Source: Gemmatimonadales bacterium (GTDB taxonomy: Bacteria > Gemmatimonadota > Gemmatimonadetes > Gemmatimonadales > GWC2-71-9). Taken from it: a stretch of DNA of 53,611 nucleotides. The stretch covers positions 3,904 to 57,514 of the forward strand of contig WVYX01000149.1 of the NCBI GenBank assembly GCA_011772755.1. Direction: 5' to 3'. This document shows, one piece after another, positions 1 through 9,636 of this stretch. The notes beneath the pieces were generated by a model, which was not told the DNA's origin, did no database searches, and was given only the letters and a program-made list of their open reading frames with translations. A program made the position numbers and the translations under genes. The stretch's first letter is position 1. Each line of letters starts with the position of its first letter.

Positions 1-112
1 CGGAGGCAGCCTGCTGCGTCGTGTTGTACGCGCGCCGGAATTGTTCGATGATCACCGCCGCCTCCGCCGGACTGCCGAACCACTCGCGATCGACGGTGAA
101 TGTGCACGTCCG
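1..112 (-). CDS. Possible partial reading frame at left edge
   Basis: On the minus strand a frame is open from a stop at 113-115 to the window edge. It reads DREWFGSPAEAA and then IIEQFRRAYNTTQQAAS, which looks like real protein (amphipathic, no low-complexity bias). There is no convincing start codon in this frame. An ATG near 160 opens a different frame whose translation looks like noise, so either a frameshift separates the start from this stretch or the gene is a remnant. It follows the lipoprotein gene on the same strand. It vaguely recalls the C-terminal end of an integrase-core transposase, but too little is visible to assign a family. Confidence 0.2.
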
Positions 113-183
113 TCAATGGCGCTTCGCGGTGTAGCCGAGTGATGTGGTTGGGGTCGGTCATGAAAGTTCCATCGAAGCGTGGG

Positions 184-2244
184 CTAGCCTCCGCCTCCAC
201 CCTTCAGGAGGCCGCCGAACGCGCTCCCTACCGTCTCGAGCGCCTGCAGGACCTCGACGCCAAAGTAGTGGTACCAGTTGTCCGAGTCGGCGTTGAGATT
301 GTAGCCGACACCATATGTCAGCAGATCGTTGAACAGCGTCACGTGCATTCCGACGCCGATCTGGAAGTTGTCGTCGTCGAAGTCGAGCGCGGCGGTGTTG
401 ACCCCGATCCCAGGGTCGAAGAACGACCAGAGGTTCGTGCTCCGTATGCGGTGGTGCAGCGTCCAGGACGCAGATGGGGCGGGCTCGAAACTCGCATCCG
501 ACTGGTCCGAGTCTCCTGTGCCGAACCGATTGACGAAGATGAGGTGGGCTGAGAAATCGCTGGTGAGCCCGAGCCGCTCCACCCGGAACATCCGGCGTGC
601 CTCCTGCAGCGTCTCCTCTTGCCCTGTGTCGTCGAGGGCAACGAGCTCGGCCCTGACCTCGAGGGCGTCACCGCGGTCGGCCGGAGTCGCATTGAGGAAG
701 ACGGTGCCCGGGACGACGGCGTCCAGATCCAGCGTGCGCACCCGCGGGTCCACGTTGGACGCGTCGAGCTCGTCGGCCACCGCAATGGCCTGGTTGCGGC
801 TGAAGAGCTCCTGCAGGGCCTGTACCAGCGTGGCATAGCGGCTCATTTGATCTGCAAGCGACCGAAGGGCCCCCTTGGTTTCAGACAGCTCACGCTCGAC
901 GGCGCTTCTCACGGCAGCCGCCTCCTCAGTCACCATGTCCGCAAGCACCACTGCGAGGGTGTCGAGGCGTTGCAGGTTCACGGGTATCTGACTGCTGTAG
1001 TCGACTATGAGTGTGAGCGCACCGCTCACAGTGTGAGGCACGGCGACGGAGAACTGGAGCAGCGCTGCGGGCGATGGGTCCGCTGCCGCTGACCTCAGAC
1101 CGTCAATGCCGGCCTTGATGCTGGCGAGGCCTTGATTGAGTCCGCCAATGAAGGCCTCGAGTTGCTGGAGGTCGCTGTACCGAGCTGTCAGCGAGTCGAG
1201 TGCGCTCTTCGCCGTCTGGGTAGCGTCGAGAAGCGTAGTGGTCAGCCGAGTCGGGACCGAGTCCAGCACCAGGTCTGTGAGGCCTTCAAGAGTCCCCTCT
1301 ACCGAAGACTGCAGCTCCGGCAGGCCCAGGCGTAGCGCCGAGCGTCTGTTTCTTAGATCTCGCACTAGCTGCGCGGCGTCGCGGGCGACGGCGGAGCCCT
1401 GCTCGAGGCGACGCTGTTCGCGCTCCGTCATGCGGAATGCGATGCGCGGGCGTTTGGGGGCGTCGAAACTGTGGATGTCGTCATAGTTCTGGATGCTGAC
1501 CGCGACGGGTTCCTTCCCCGGTCGGCGCAACCAGGCCCGCATGCGGAACCGTGCCGTCCCTGCCACGTTGGCTATCTCCGCATCCACCCGCGCCCTCCTC
1601 GACGCAAACTTGATCTGTCGGGCCAGGAACTCTGCGAACACTGGGACATTGAGGATGACATCCTGCCCGCTCGCGTTCTGGAAGATGGGAACCGTCATCC
1701 GGTCTACCGCCGCGACGACCGCATCCTCGTCGTCTCCGTGCAGCATTCTGGCTTCAGCTTCAGCGGCGATCCGCACGGGAGTGATGAGAGCGAGTCCGAG
1801 CTCCGCTTGTTTCCCGATTCGCTCCTGGAGTTCCTCGACTTGGCTCGGAGCAAGCTGGTCGGCCGGTCCCGCCGCTTCGACCGCCCGGATGGCCGCCGTG
1901 GCATTCTCGACATACTCGGTGGCCGCCTTGACCAGTCCCGCGGTCGAGTTGATGCGCATCTGCTCGAAGTCCGCCAGCGCGGGAAGGATATCTCGTTCGG
2001 TCGTGGCTAGCGCCTGGAGGAATTCCCGGCTCGGATTGATGACCAGCCGGCTCTTGTAGTCCACGATCGCCAGGTGCTGCGATGGGGCAATCGACGTCTT
2101 CCCGCTGCCCTCGAATTCCTCGGTGTACGAGAGCGCTAGATCCAGCGCTACGGTGTCCGGCGTCGGTGAGAGGGAAGGCTGTGGCGCACCGGCGCACGCG
2201 CCCACAATGAGTGCGGCGAGCGGCACTGAATGGACGCTTCTCAT
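184..2244 (-). CDS. Large lipoprotein of unknown function
   Basis: The 686-residue product starts with a lipoprotein signal peptide (lipobox VGAC, lipidated Cys17), so it should be anchored in the envelope. Residues about 50-480 are long, Glu/Arg/Ala-rich and probably helical or coiled-coil. The last ~90 residues change character: alternating Gly/aromatic stretches (GVGMHVTLFNDLLTYGVGYN) resemble beta-strands of an outer-membrane or surface domain, and the protein ends in a run of glycines. I recognise no family. Its ATG overlaps the stop of the upstream 122-residue gene by 4 bp (ATGA), so the two are probably translationally coupled. Confidence 0.75.
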   Translation of the reverse strand: MRSVHSVPLAALIVGACAGAPQPSLSPTPDTVALDLALSYTEEFEGSGKTSIAPSQHLAIVDYKSRLVINPSREFLQALATTERDILPALADFEQMRINSTAGLVKAATEYVENATAAIRAVEAAGPADQLAPSQVEELQERIGKQAELGLALITPVRIAAEAEARMLHGDDEDAVVAAVDRMTVPIFQNASGQDVILNVPVFAEFLARQIKFASRRARVDAEIANVAGTARFRMRAWLRRPGKEPVAVSIQNYDDIHSFDAPKRPRIAFRMTEREQRRLEQGSAVARDAAQLVRDLRNRRSALRLGLPELQSSVEGTLEGLTDLVLDSVPTRLTTTLLDATQTAKSALDSLTARYSDLQQLEAFIGGLNQGLASIKAGIDGLRSAAADPSPAALLQFSVAVPHTVSGALTLIVDYSSQIPVNLQRLDTLAVVLADMVTEEAAAVRSAVERELSETKGALRSLADQMSRYATLVQALQELFSRNQAIAVADELDASNVDPRVRTLDLDAVVPGTVFLNATPADRGDALEVRAELVALDDTGQEETLQEARRMFRVERLGLTSDFSAHLIFVNRFGTGDSDQSDASFEPAPSASWTLHHRIRSTNLWSFFDPGIGVNTAALDFDDDNFQIGVGMHVTLFNDLLTYGVGYNLNADSDNWYHYFGVEVLQALETVGSAFGGLLKGGGGG

Positions 2245-2609
2245 CGGTGGCTCTCTGCGCCAAGGAATGCCTCCTCAACGAAGATTCTCGCCTTCGCTCG
2301 TGCCTTGCTCAGTGCCGCCGCGACCTGGTCGTCCAGCCCGATCGCCACGGCTACTTTCCCGCTGCGCCAGAATCGCCGCTTGAGCTCAGTGGAAAGCACG
2401 GACGAGTCCGGAATCCACACGACCCGGCGGATCAGCGCCTTGACCGATGCTCTCGCAACACAGACTTCAAGTGCCTTCTCGATGTGCGGACCCTCTCCGT
2501 AGACGATCATGACGACTGTCACAGGGTCGTCGATCGCTGCCTGGAGCTTTTGACGCGCCTGCTCGGCCGCTTCGGCACCGGTGTTTCTGGGGAGGACGAT
2601 CAGTGCCAT
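2241..2609 (-). CDS. Small cytosolic conserved-looking protein, unknown function
   Basis: The 122-residue product begins MALIVLPRNTGAEAAEQARQ. An open frame extends farther upstream, but the start at 2609 is chosen because a strong Shine-Dalgarno GGAGGTG lies 4 nt before this ATG and the upstream translation is noise-like. It has no signal peptide or membrane segment. The pattern (VTVVMIVYGEG, then amphipathic helices, RRVVWIPDSS, KVAVAIGLDD) suggests a small alpha/beta fold. It is the first gene of a two-gene unit with the lipoprotein, sharing a 4-bp stop/start overlap, so it may act with that protein across the membrane. No family is recognised. Confidence 0.7.
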   Translation of the reverse strand: MALIVLPRNTGAEAAEQARQKLQAAIDDPVTVVMIVYGEGPHIEKALEVCVARASVKALIRRVVWIPDSSVLSTELKRRFWRSGKVAVAIGLDDQVAAALSKARAKARIFVEEAFLGAESHR

Positions 2610-3213
2610 CAGACACCTCCGGTTGGCGTGTACCTCCAAATCGGGATCGCGGGAGCGCGACCTTGAAGGATGATCTCTATCGTAGCTCGGCCAGTCGCAC
2701 TGGCTCGCCCGGCGCCTTGCTCGCTGCGCCTGGTTCCGGGGAGGTGCGCCATCCGTGATTCGCCCTGCTCTTGACGGGCGCTGGGTCGACTTCAGGACGT
2801 CGCCCTCCATCTTGCCGTCGCTCTCCAGATCCGGCCAGTACCTTTTTGGGGCATCGTATGTCGCTCCTGGGACATTGACCGCGGCGCCGTCGGAGCGGGT
2901 ATTCTCTGGGGCTGATGCGTCAAACGCAAGTAGGGCATGGAGTCTGGTGGTGCGACCCGTGATTTGACTGGCGTGAAAAGGCTGCAATATCGGCGGTAGC
3001 CGTCCCAGGGCCTGCGCCCCTCGGTCACTGCGGCAGCGCCCCCTCGTGGTGAGCCTGTACTGAGGACAGTCGCCCCTTGTGCTCCTCAGCGCGGCCGTGC
3101 GATGTTGTCTGCGCCTCCCGTCGCTGACGGACGCCGCTGACGTGATGGAGCTTCGCGCCGGCCGCGTCCACACACTCGCTCACTGTTGTGACCGCGCCGC
3201 AGGAGCTCGGGGC
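2610..3213. other. Intergenic region between divergent genes, no gene seen
   Basis: About 600 bases lie between the minus-strand small protein gene and the plus-strand OPT transporter. Frames crossing it have noise-like translations and no ribosome binding sites. It must hold both divergent promoters, but no motif stands out. The only clear signal is AGGAG at 3201-3205, the ribosome binding site of the transporter. Confidence 0.5.
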
Positions 3214-5163
<1,950 letters not shown>

Positions 5164-5166
5164 TCT

Positions 5167-6327
5167 ATGAAGAATTTCAAGCGCCTCGAAACACGGCTGA
5201 TCCACTCCGGAGAACCCGACCCGCGTATCGGTGGTGCCGTGAGCATGCCGGTCTTTCAGTCCGCCATGTTCGAGTATGCCGGAGAAACCAGCTACCATGA
5301 TCTCAAGTACATTCGCCTGAACAACACGCCCAATCATCTGGCACTCCATCAGAAACTTGCCGCGCTGGAGAATGGCGAGGCAGCCCTCGTCACCGCGAGC
5401 GGCATGGCTGCGATCTCCACGTCCCTGCTGACCGTGCTGTCGGCTGGCGACCATCTGCTGGTACAGGATTGTCTCTACGGGGGCACCCACGACTTCATCA
5501 CGCGAGATTTTGCGGCTTTTGGCCTCTCGTTCGACTTCATTGACGGAGACGATCCGGACTCGTGGGAAAGAAAGCTGCGGCGTGAAACTAGAGCGATTTA
5601 CGTCGAGACGATGACGAATCCCCTACTCCAGGTCGCCGATCTGAAGGCAGTGGTCGAATTCGCCAGGGCTAACAACCTGATCTCGATGATCGACAACACG
5701 TTCGCGAGTCCGGTGAACTTTCGGCCGCCGGAGTGGGGATTCGATCTGTCGCTGCACAGCTGCACCAAGTACCTCAACGGTCACTCCGACATCGTGGCGG
5801 GGGCCGTCATTGGCCGCGCCGACCTGGTCGAGAGAATCAAGCATCGGCTGGATCACCTGGGTGGCGCCCTCGATCCCCACGCGTGTTTCCTGCTCCATCG
5901 GGGCATGAAAACGCTGGCCGTGCGGGTCAACTACCAGAATCGGAGTGCGTCAGCGATTGCCCAATTCTTGGAGCAGCATGGGGCGGTGGCGCGGGTGAAC
6001 TACCCCGGTCTGAAGAGCCATTCACGGTATCAACGCGTCTGTGAGCTGTTCGACGGTACCGGCGGCATGCTGAGCTTCGAGTTGACCGGTGGCCGCGAAG
6101 CCGCTCGGCAATTCATTGAGCGTACCACCCTACCTATCATCGCACCGAGTCTTGGCGGTGTCGAAACACTTCTCACGCAGCCGGCCTTGACGTCTCACGC
6201 CGGCCTGTCCACCGAAGATCGCGAGTCGCTGGGGATCACGGACAGCTTGATACGGGCCTCGATCGGCATCGAGGCCACAGATGAGATCATCGAGGACTTC
6301 GCGCAGGCGCTAGAGGCGGTTGGCTGA
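5167..6327 (+). CDS. Trans-sulfuration PLP enzyme (cystathionine gamma-synthase/lyase family)
   Basis: The 386-residue cytosolic enzyme belongs to the Cys/Met metabolism PLP family. PLP-binding Lys201 sits in SCTKYLNGHSD, the cofactor-stacking Tyr region in CLYGGTHDF, and the GMAAIS loop near residue 80 contacts phosphate. ETMTNP and IDNTFASP are diagnostic. Length is normal. The family includes cystathionine gamma-synthase, gamma-lyase, beta-lyase and methionine gamma-lyase; the sequence alone does not separate these. It lies 4 nt after the oligopeptide transporter stop, with AGGGA as a ribosome binding site inside that gene's end, so it is probably translated from the same mRNA. A catabolic (gamma-lyase) role on Met/Cys from imported peptides is an inference from that context. 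Confidence 0.92.
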   Translation: MKNFKRLETRLIHSGEPDPRIGGAVSMPVFQSAMFEYAGETSYHDLKYIRLNNTPNHLALHQKLAALENGEAALVTASGMAAISTSLLTVLSAGDHLLVQDCLYGGTHDFITRDFAAFGLSFDFIDGDDPDSWERKLRRETRAIYVETMTNPLLQVADLKAVVEFARANNLISMIDNTFASPVNFRPPEWGFDLSLHSCTKYLNGHSDIVAGAVIGRADLVERIKHRLDHLGGALDPHACFLLHRGMKTLAVRVNYQNRSASAIAQFLEQHGAVARVNYPGLKSHSRYQRVCELFDGTGGMLSFELTGGREAARQFIERTTLPIIAPSLGGVETLLTQPALTSHAGLSTEDRESLGITDSLIRASIGIEATDEIIEDFAQALEAVG

Positions 6328-6333
6328 ATGACC

Positions 6334-6348
6334 GCGCCCCGTGGGCGC
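6334..6348. terminator. Short GC hairpin between convergent genes
   Basis: GCGCCC (6334-6339) and GGGCGC (6343-6348) form a perfect 6-bp stem with a 3-nt loop, just after the trans-sulfuration gene and before the end of the convergent VOC gene. There is no T-tract, so termination activity is uncertain. Confidence 0.35.
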
Positions 6349-6421
6349 AGCGATGCCGCTCTCTGCGCTACACGGGGTTGGTGGGTCCAGGTCGTCTAAG
6401 GGGGGAGGTGCTCCAGCCTCG

Positions 6422-6883
6422 CTACGCCTGCTGCCCCGCGGTGATGGTGATCTTGAACCCGTCCGGATCCACCACCGCGAAGTCGCGGGTCCCCCAGGGT
6501 CGGTCGGTGGGTTCTTGCGCCAGGACACCGCCTCGCGCCTTGATGTCTGCGGCCATCAGGTCGAGGTTCTGCGCCGTCGAGCAGTAGAGCCGCACGCCCT
6601 CACCTTTCTTGCGGCGGCGCCCCCTGGCGAAGTCGTCCTGGATGAGATGAAACTCGACCTTGCCCGCCTTCAACGTAGCTCCACCGAGCCGGCCTTTGCT
6701 GGTCCACTCGTCGGTGACGATGAAACCCATCACGTCTCGGTACCAGGATACGCTCGTCTCGATGTCGCTCACAGTGAGCGCCGGCATCACCGTACGGAGC
6801 CGCAACGTCTCTGGCCTTCTCCTCAGCGGACGGCCGGGGGTGTTCTTTCTCGAACGGGAAGCCGTTGGACCCTTCTTTGCCAT
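6422..6883 (-). CDS. VOC-superfamily (glyoxalase/bleomycin-resistance fold) protein
   Basis: The 153-residue protein has a VOC domain of about 118 residues: MPALTVSDIETSVSWYRDV opens the first beta-alpha-beta-beta-beta module, and WGTRDFAVVDPDGFKITI is the classic closing strand of the second. VOC proteins are metal-dependent lyases, isomerases, dioxygenases or drug binders, and the substrate cannot be told here. Before the domain lies an unusual ~33-residue Lys/Arg-rich tail. Two ATGs are adjacent (6886 and 6883); the second is preferred because AGGAG lies 7 nt before it. It is a single gene, convergent with the trans-sulfuration gene and divergent from the histidine kinase. Confidence 0.88.
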   Translation of the reverse strand: MAKKGPTASRSRKNTPGRPLRRRPETLRLRTVMPALTVSDIETSVSWYRDVMGFIVTDEWTSKGRLGGATLKAGKVEFHLIQDDFARGRRRKKGEGVRLYCSTAQNLDLMAADIKARGGVLAQEPTDRPWGTRDFAVVDPDGFKITITAGQQA

Positions 6884-7018
6884 CATCCCTCTCCTGGTGG
6901 AGGCGCCACCGAGGGCGCTGCATCGACCCCTCAAGATTAGCACGTCGCGCCCGCGGGTGCCACGTCCTGAGTGCCTCCCCCAGTTGCGTGTCGTTCTGTC
7001 CATCGGTTGTTTTGTACG

Positions 7019-8794
7019 ATGGATCTGACGATTCCGGGCGGCGCGGCATCGGAACTCGCCGCCGCGTTTCTCCAGGCCGCCATCACCGTTGGACTCGCCG
7101 TCGTCTGCGGGCTCCTCTACCAGTCGTATCGCAAGCCGTACTTCGGCTGGTTGGCGCTGGCCTGGCTGCTCTACGCCCTGCGGCTCGGTGCCATCATCTC
7201 GTTTCTCGGAACCGGCGGCCGACACTGGCTCTACTGGCACCAGGTGACCACCGGGTGGACCGCCCTGGCTCTCCTCTGGGCGGCCCTGGTGTTCTCCCAG
7301 CAGTTGCCGTGGCGCAAGGTGTACTTGGCGGTCGTCCTATTCCCGCCGCTGTGGTCGTACTTCGCTATCTATCGGCTGGAGAACTTCCTGCTCGCCGCTG
7401 GCCCCGCCGTGCTCTTCCTGAGCGTGGCCACGGTGTGGACCGGGTGGGCGTTCTTCCGGTACCACCGGCAGGTGGGATCGCTCGGTGCCGCCGTGCTCGC
7501 GGGCGCGCTGTTCCTCTGGGGGCTGCACCACCTGGATTACCCGTTTCTCCGGGCCCGCGGCGTGTGGAACCCGTGGGGCTACTACCTCGACATTCTGTTC
7601 GAGCTCTCACTGGGTACCGGGATCCTGCTGCTCGTGCTGGAGGACGTCCGCCGGGGTCTCGGCACCCTCTCGGCGTTGTCGGGCGATCTACAGCGCGGTG
7701 AGCGGGAGGGCGATGTCTTGGACAGGCTGCTGGAGCGCACGCTCACGCTCCCAGGGGTGCGGGGGAGCGCCATGTACCTGGTGCAGCAGGGGGAGGCGCG
7801 CTTCGTTGGCGGCACCGGTGTGTGTGCCCAGTGGACCGGCGCGGAGCCGGTTGGACCTGCGGAGCAGGCCATTTCCCGGGCTCTGGTGACAGCACGCCCG
7901 GAGATCGTTCGTGCCCGGGCGGGGGTGCGCTCAGGTGGTGAGGTGCCCTACACCTATGCGGCCGCCTTGCCGGTACTCCAAGGGACCGCGGTGACGGGAG
8001 CCATGCTGATCCTGGGCAATGCCAGGGATCCCTTTGCGGCCCTCGACTCGCGCTTTCTGGTAGCGTTGGGCCAGCAAGTAGGGGCGGCGTTAGAGAGCGT
8101 GGATCTGTACCGCCGGTTGGAGGTGCGCACCCGGGATCTCGAGCGTCTCGCCAGCCGCATGGTGCAGCAGCACGAAGAGGAGCGCCGCCGTCTGTCCCGG
8201 GAACTACACGATGAGACCGCCCAGGTCTTCTCGGCCGTCAAGCTGCAGCTCGGCGTTCTGCGGGAGGCCGCTGACCGGGACCTTGCCCAGCGGCTGGACC
8301 GTGCGCTGGCCCTGATGGACACGGGCATTCAGGGTATCCGCAACGTTACCAATGACTTACGGCCGTCACTGCTGGATGACCTGGGGCTGGTGCCAGCTCT
8401 TCGCGCACTGGTTCATCGTTTCGGGGAGCAAGGCGGTGTGGAGACCGCAGTCCGGGCGCCGCATGAGTTGCCTGCACTCGCCGACGAGGCCGAGGTCGCG
8501 CTGTTTCGGGCGCTGCAGGAAGGGCTCGCCAATGTCGCGCGGCACGCCGAGGCTGGCTCCGTCACAGTGACGCTGAGTGTGGAGCGAGGAGAAGTGGTGC
8601 TCAGGGTGCAGGATGACGGCCGTGGTCTGCCGCAGGGTGGTCCGGACGTTCTCGCGCGCGAGGGACGCATGGGTCTCGTGGGGATGCGCGAGCGGATCAC
8701 GGCCCTGGGTGGGACGATATCGGTGGATGGCGACTCGGGGCGCGGACTGGAGCTGGTGGTGCGACTGCCAGCACGGGAGCCGGGGGAGGCGTGA
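7019..8794 (+). CDS. Membrane sensor histidine kinase, NarX/DegS-type (HisKA_3)
   Basis: The 591-residue protein has an N-terminal block of about seven hydrophobic segments (residues ~10-220), a GAF-like domain (~235-370), a short coiled coil, a HisKA_3 dimerisation domain with phospho-acceptor His397 in SRELHDET, and a HATPase_c domain with N-box ALQEGLANVARHA and G-boxes DDGRGLP and GRMGLVGMRERI. It autophosphorylates and passes phosphate to the regulator encoded next. The start at 7019 is preferred over an upstream in-frame ATG because the membrane domain begins directly after MDLTIP. Its stop overlaps the regulator's GTG by 4 bp. The sensed signal is unknown; the multi-TM sensor could detect membrane state or a lipophilic ligand. 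Confidence 0.92.
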   Translation: MDLTIPGGAASELAAAFLQAAITVGLAVVCGLLYQSYRKPYFGWLALAWLLYALRLGAIISFLGTGGRHWLYWHQVTTGWTALALLWAALVFSQQLPWRKVYLAVVLFPPLWSYFAIYRLENFLLAAGPAVLFLSVATVWTGWAFFRYHRQVGSLGAAVLAGALFLWGLHHLDYPFLRARGVWNPWGYYLDILFELSLGTGILLLVLEDVRRGLGTLSALSGDLQRGEREGDVLDRLLERTLTLPGVRGSAMYLVQQGEARFVGGTGVCAQWTGAEPVGPAEQAISRALVTARPEIVRARAGVRSGGEVPYTYAAALPVLQGTAVTGAMLILGNARDPFAALDSRFLVALGQQVGAALESVDLYRRLEVRTRDLERLASRMVQQHEEERRRLSRELHDETAQVFSAVKLQLGVLREAADRDLAQRLDRALALMDTGIQGIRNVTNDLRPSLLDDLGLVPALRALVHRFGEQGGVETAVRAPHELPALADEAEVALFRALQEGLANVARHAEAGSVTVTLSVERGEVVLRVQDDGRGLPQGGPDVLAREGRMGLVGMRERITALGGTISVDGDSGRGLELVVRLPAREPGEA

Positions 8795-9450
8795 GCGCCG
8801 ATCGGGTTCGTGTGCTGGTGGCGGACGATCATGCCATTGTCCGGGAGGGGATCCGTAGCGTGCTATCCGGCACGTCGGACCTGGAGGTTGTGGCGGAGGC
8901 TGCCGACGGCGCCGAGGCGCTGGCGCTTGCCGAGCAGTCCGATCCCGATGTGGTCGTGCTGGACGTGAGCATGCCTGGCAAATCGGGGCTCGAGGTGACT
9001 GCGATGCTCCGGCGAACGGTGTCGACGGCGCGCGTGCTGATCCTGAGTATGCACGATCACCCCGAGTACGTGTTGCAGGCGGTCCGGTCCGGGGCGCACG
9101 GCTACGTGCTGAAGGACACGGCGCCGGCGGACCTCCGGGAGGCGGTCCGAGCCGTTCACCGGGGCGAGGCTTACTTCTGTCCAACCGTCGCCAAGCAGCT
9201 CAGCGTAGCGTTGCGGGGTGAGCTGGAGCGAGAGCAGCGGCGTGGCACGCTCGAAGCGCTCACAGGACGGGAGCGGGATGTGCTGGTGAGGATCGCCCAG
9301 GGCCGCACCAACAAGGAAATCGCGGCCGAATTGGGCATCAGCCCCCGCACGGTGGAGACCCACCGGGAGAGCCTGATGCGGAAGCTGCGGATCCGCACGG
9401 TGGCAGGACTCACCCGCTTCGCCCTGGAAGGGGGTGTCCTGGCGGAATAG
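8791..9450 (+). CDS. NarL/FixJ-family response regulator
   Basis: The 219-residue two-domain regulator has a receiver with acidic pocket (VADDHAI), phospho-acceptor Asp58 in VVVLDVSMPG and the conserved Lys in GYVLKDTAP. A C-terminal LuxR-type helix-turn-helix follows (LTGRERDVL, TNKEIAAELGISPRTVETH). The start is GTG at 8791, overlapping the kinase stop as GTGA, with GGGGGAGG just upstream; the translational coupling makes it the cognate partner of that kinase. Its nearest candidate target is the TonB receptor gene 186 bp downstream. Confidence 0.95.
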   Translation: MSADRVRVLVADDHAIVREGIRSVLSGTSDLEVVAEAADGAEALALAEQSDPDVVVLDVSMPGKSGLEVTAMLRRTVSTARVLILSMHDHPEYVLQAVRSGAHGYVLKDTAPADLREAVRAVHRGEAYFCPTVAKQLSVALRGELEREQRRGTLEALTGRERDVLVRIAQGRTNKEIAAELGISPRTVETHRESLMRKLRIRTVAGLTRFALEGGVLAE

Positions 9451-9460
9451 CTGGCCTGTG

Positions 9461-9487
9461 GAGCCTCCGTAATGTTCCGGAGGGCTC
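9461..9487 (+). terminator. Hairpin after the two-component operon
   Basis: GAGCCTCCG (9461-9469) pairs with CGGAGGGCTC (9478-9487) with one bulged base and an 8-nt loop, 10 bp after the regulator stop. No T-run follows, so this may be a weak or factor-assisted terminator, or a 3' stabilising structure. Confidence 0.4.
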
Positions 9488-9614
9488 TCCCCGTAGTTCT
9501 CCGAATACCCCCGACAGAACTAATCCCCTATAAATACACTCGCTATTTCAGCCACCTCATCGGGCGGCGCTGGTCCTACCCTCCCACCGACGCAGCCTGA
9601 GACACCGACAACGC

Positions 9615-9634
9615 CAACACCGGAAGGGGTGTTG
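9615..9634 (+). promoter_or_regulatory. Hairpin presenting the ribosome binding site of the TonB receptor
   Basis: CAACACC (9615-9621) and GGTGTTG (9628-9634) form a perfect 7-bp stem. Its 6-nt loop is GGAAGG, the Shine-Dalgarno sequence, and the ATG follows two bases after the stem. Such a structure could set the translation rate of the receptor or be a target for an RNA or protein regulator. The structure is read from the sequence; regulation is inferred. Confidence 0.45.
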
Positions 9635-9636
9635 CG

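Noticed and set aside
9488-9636. Cobalamin riboswitch before the TonB receptor
   Set aside because: I could not find a convincing B12 box or the conserved core; only the small ribosome-binding-site hairpin is clear.
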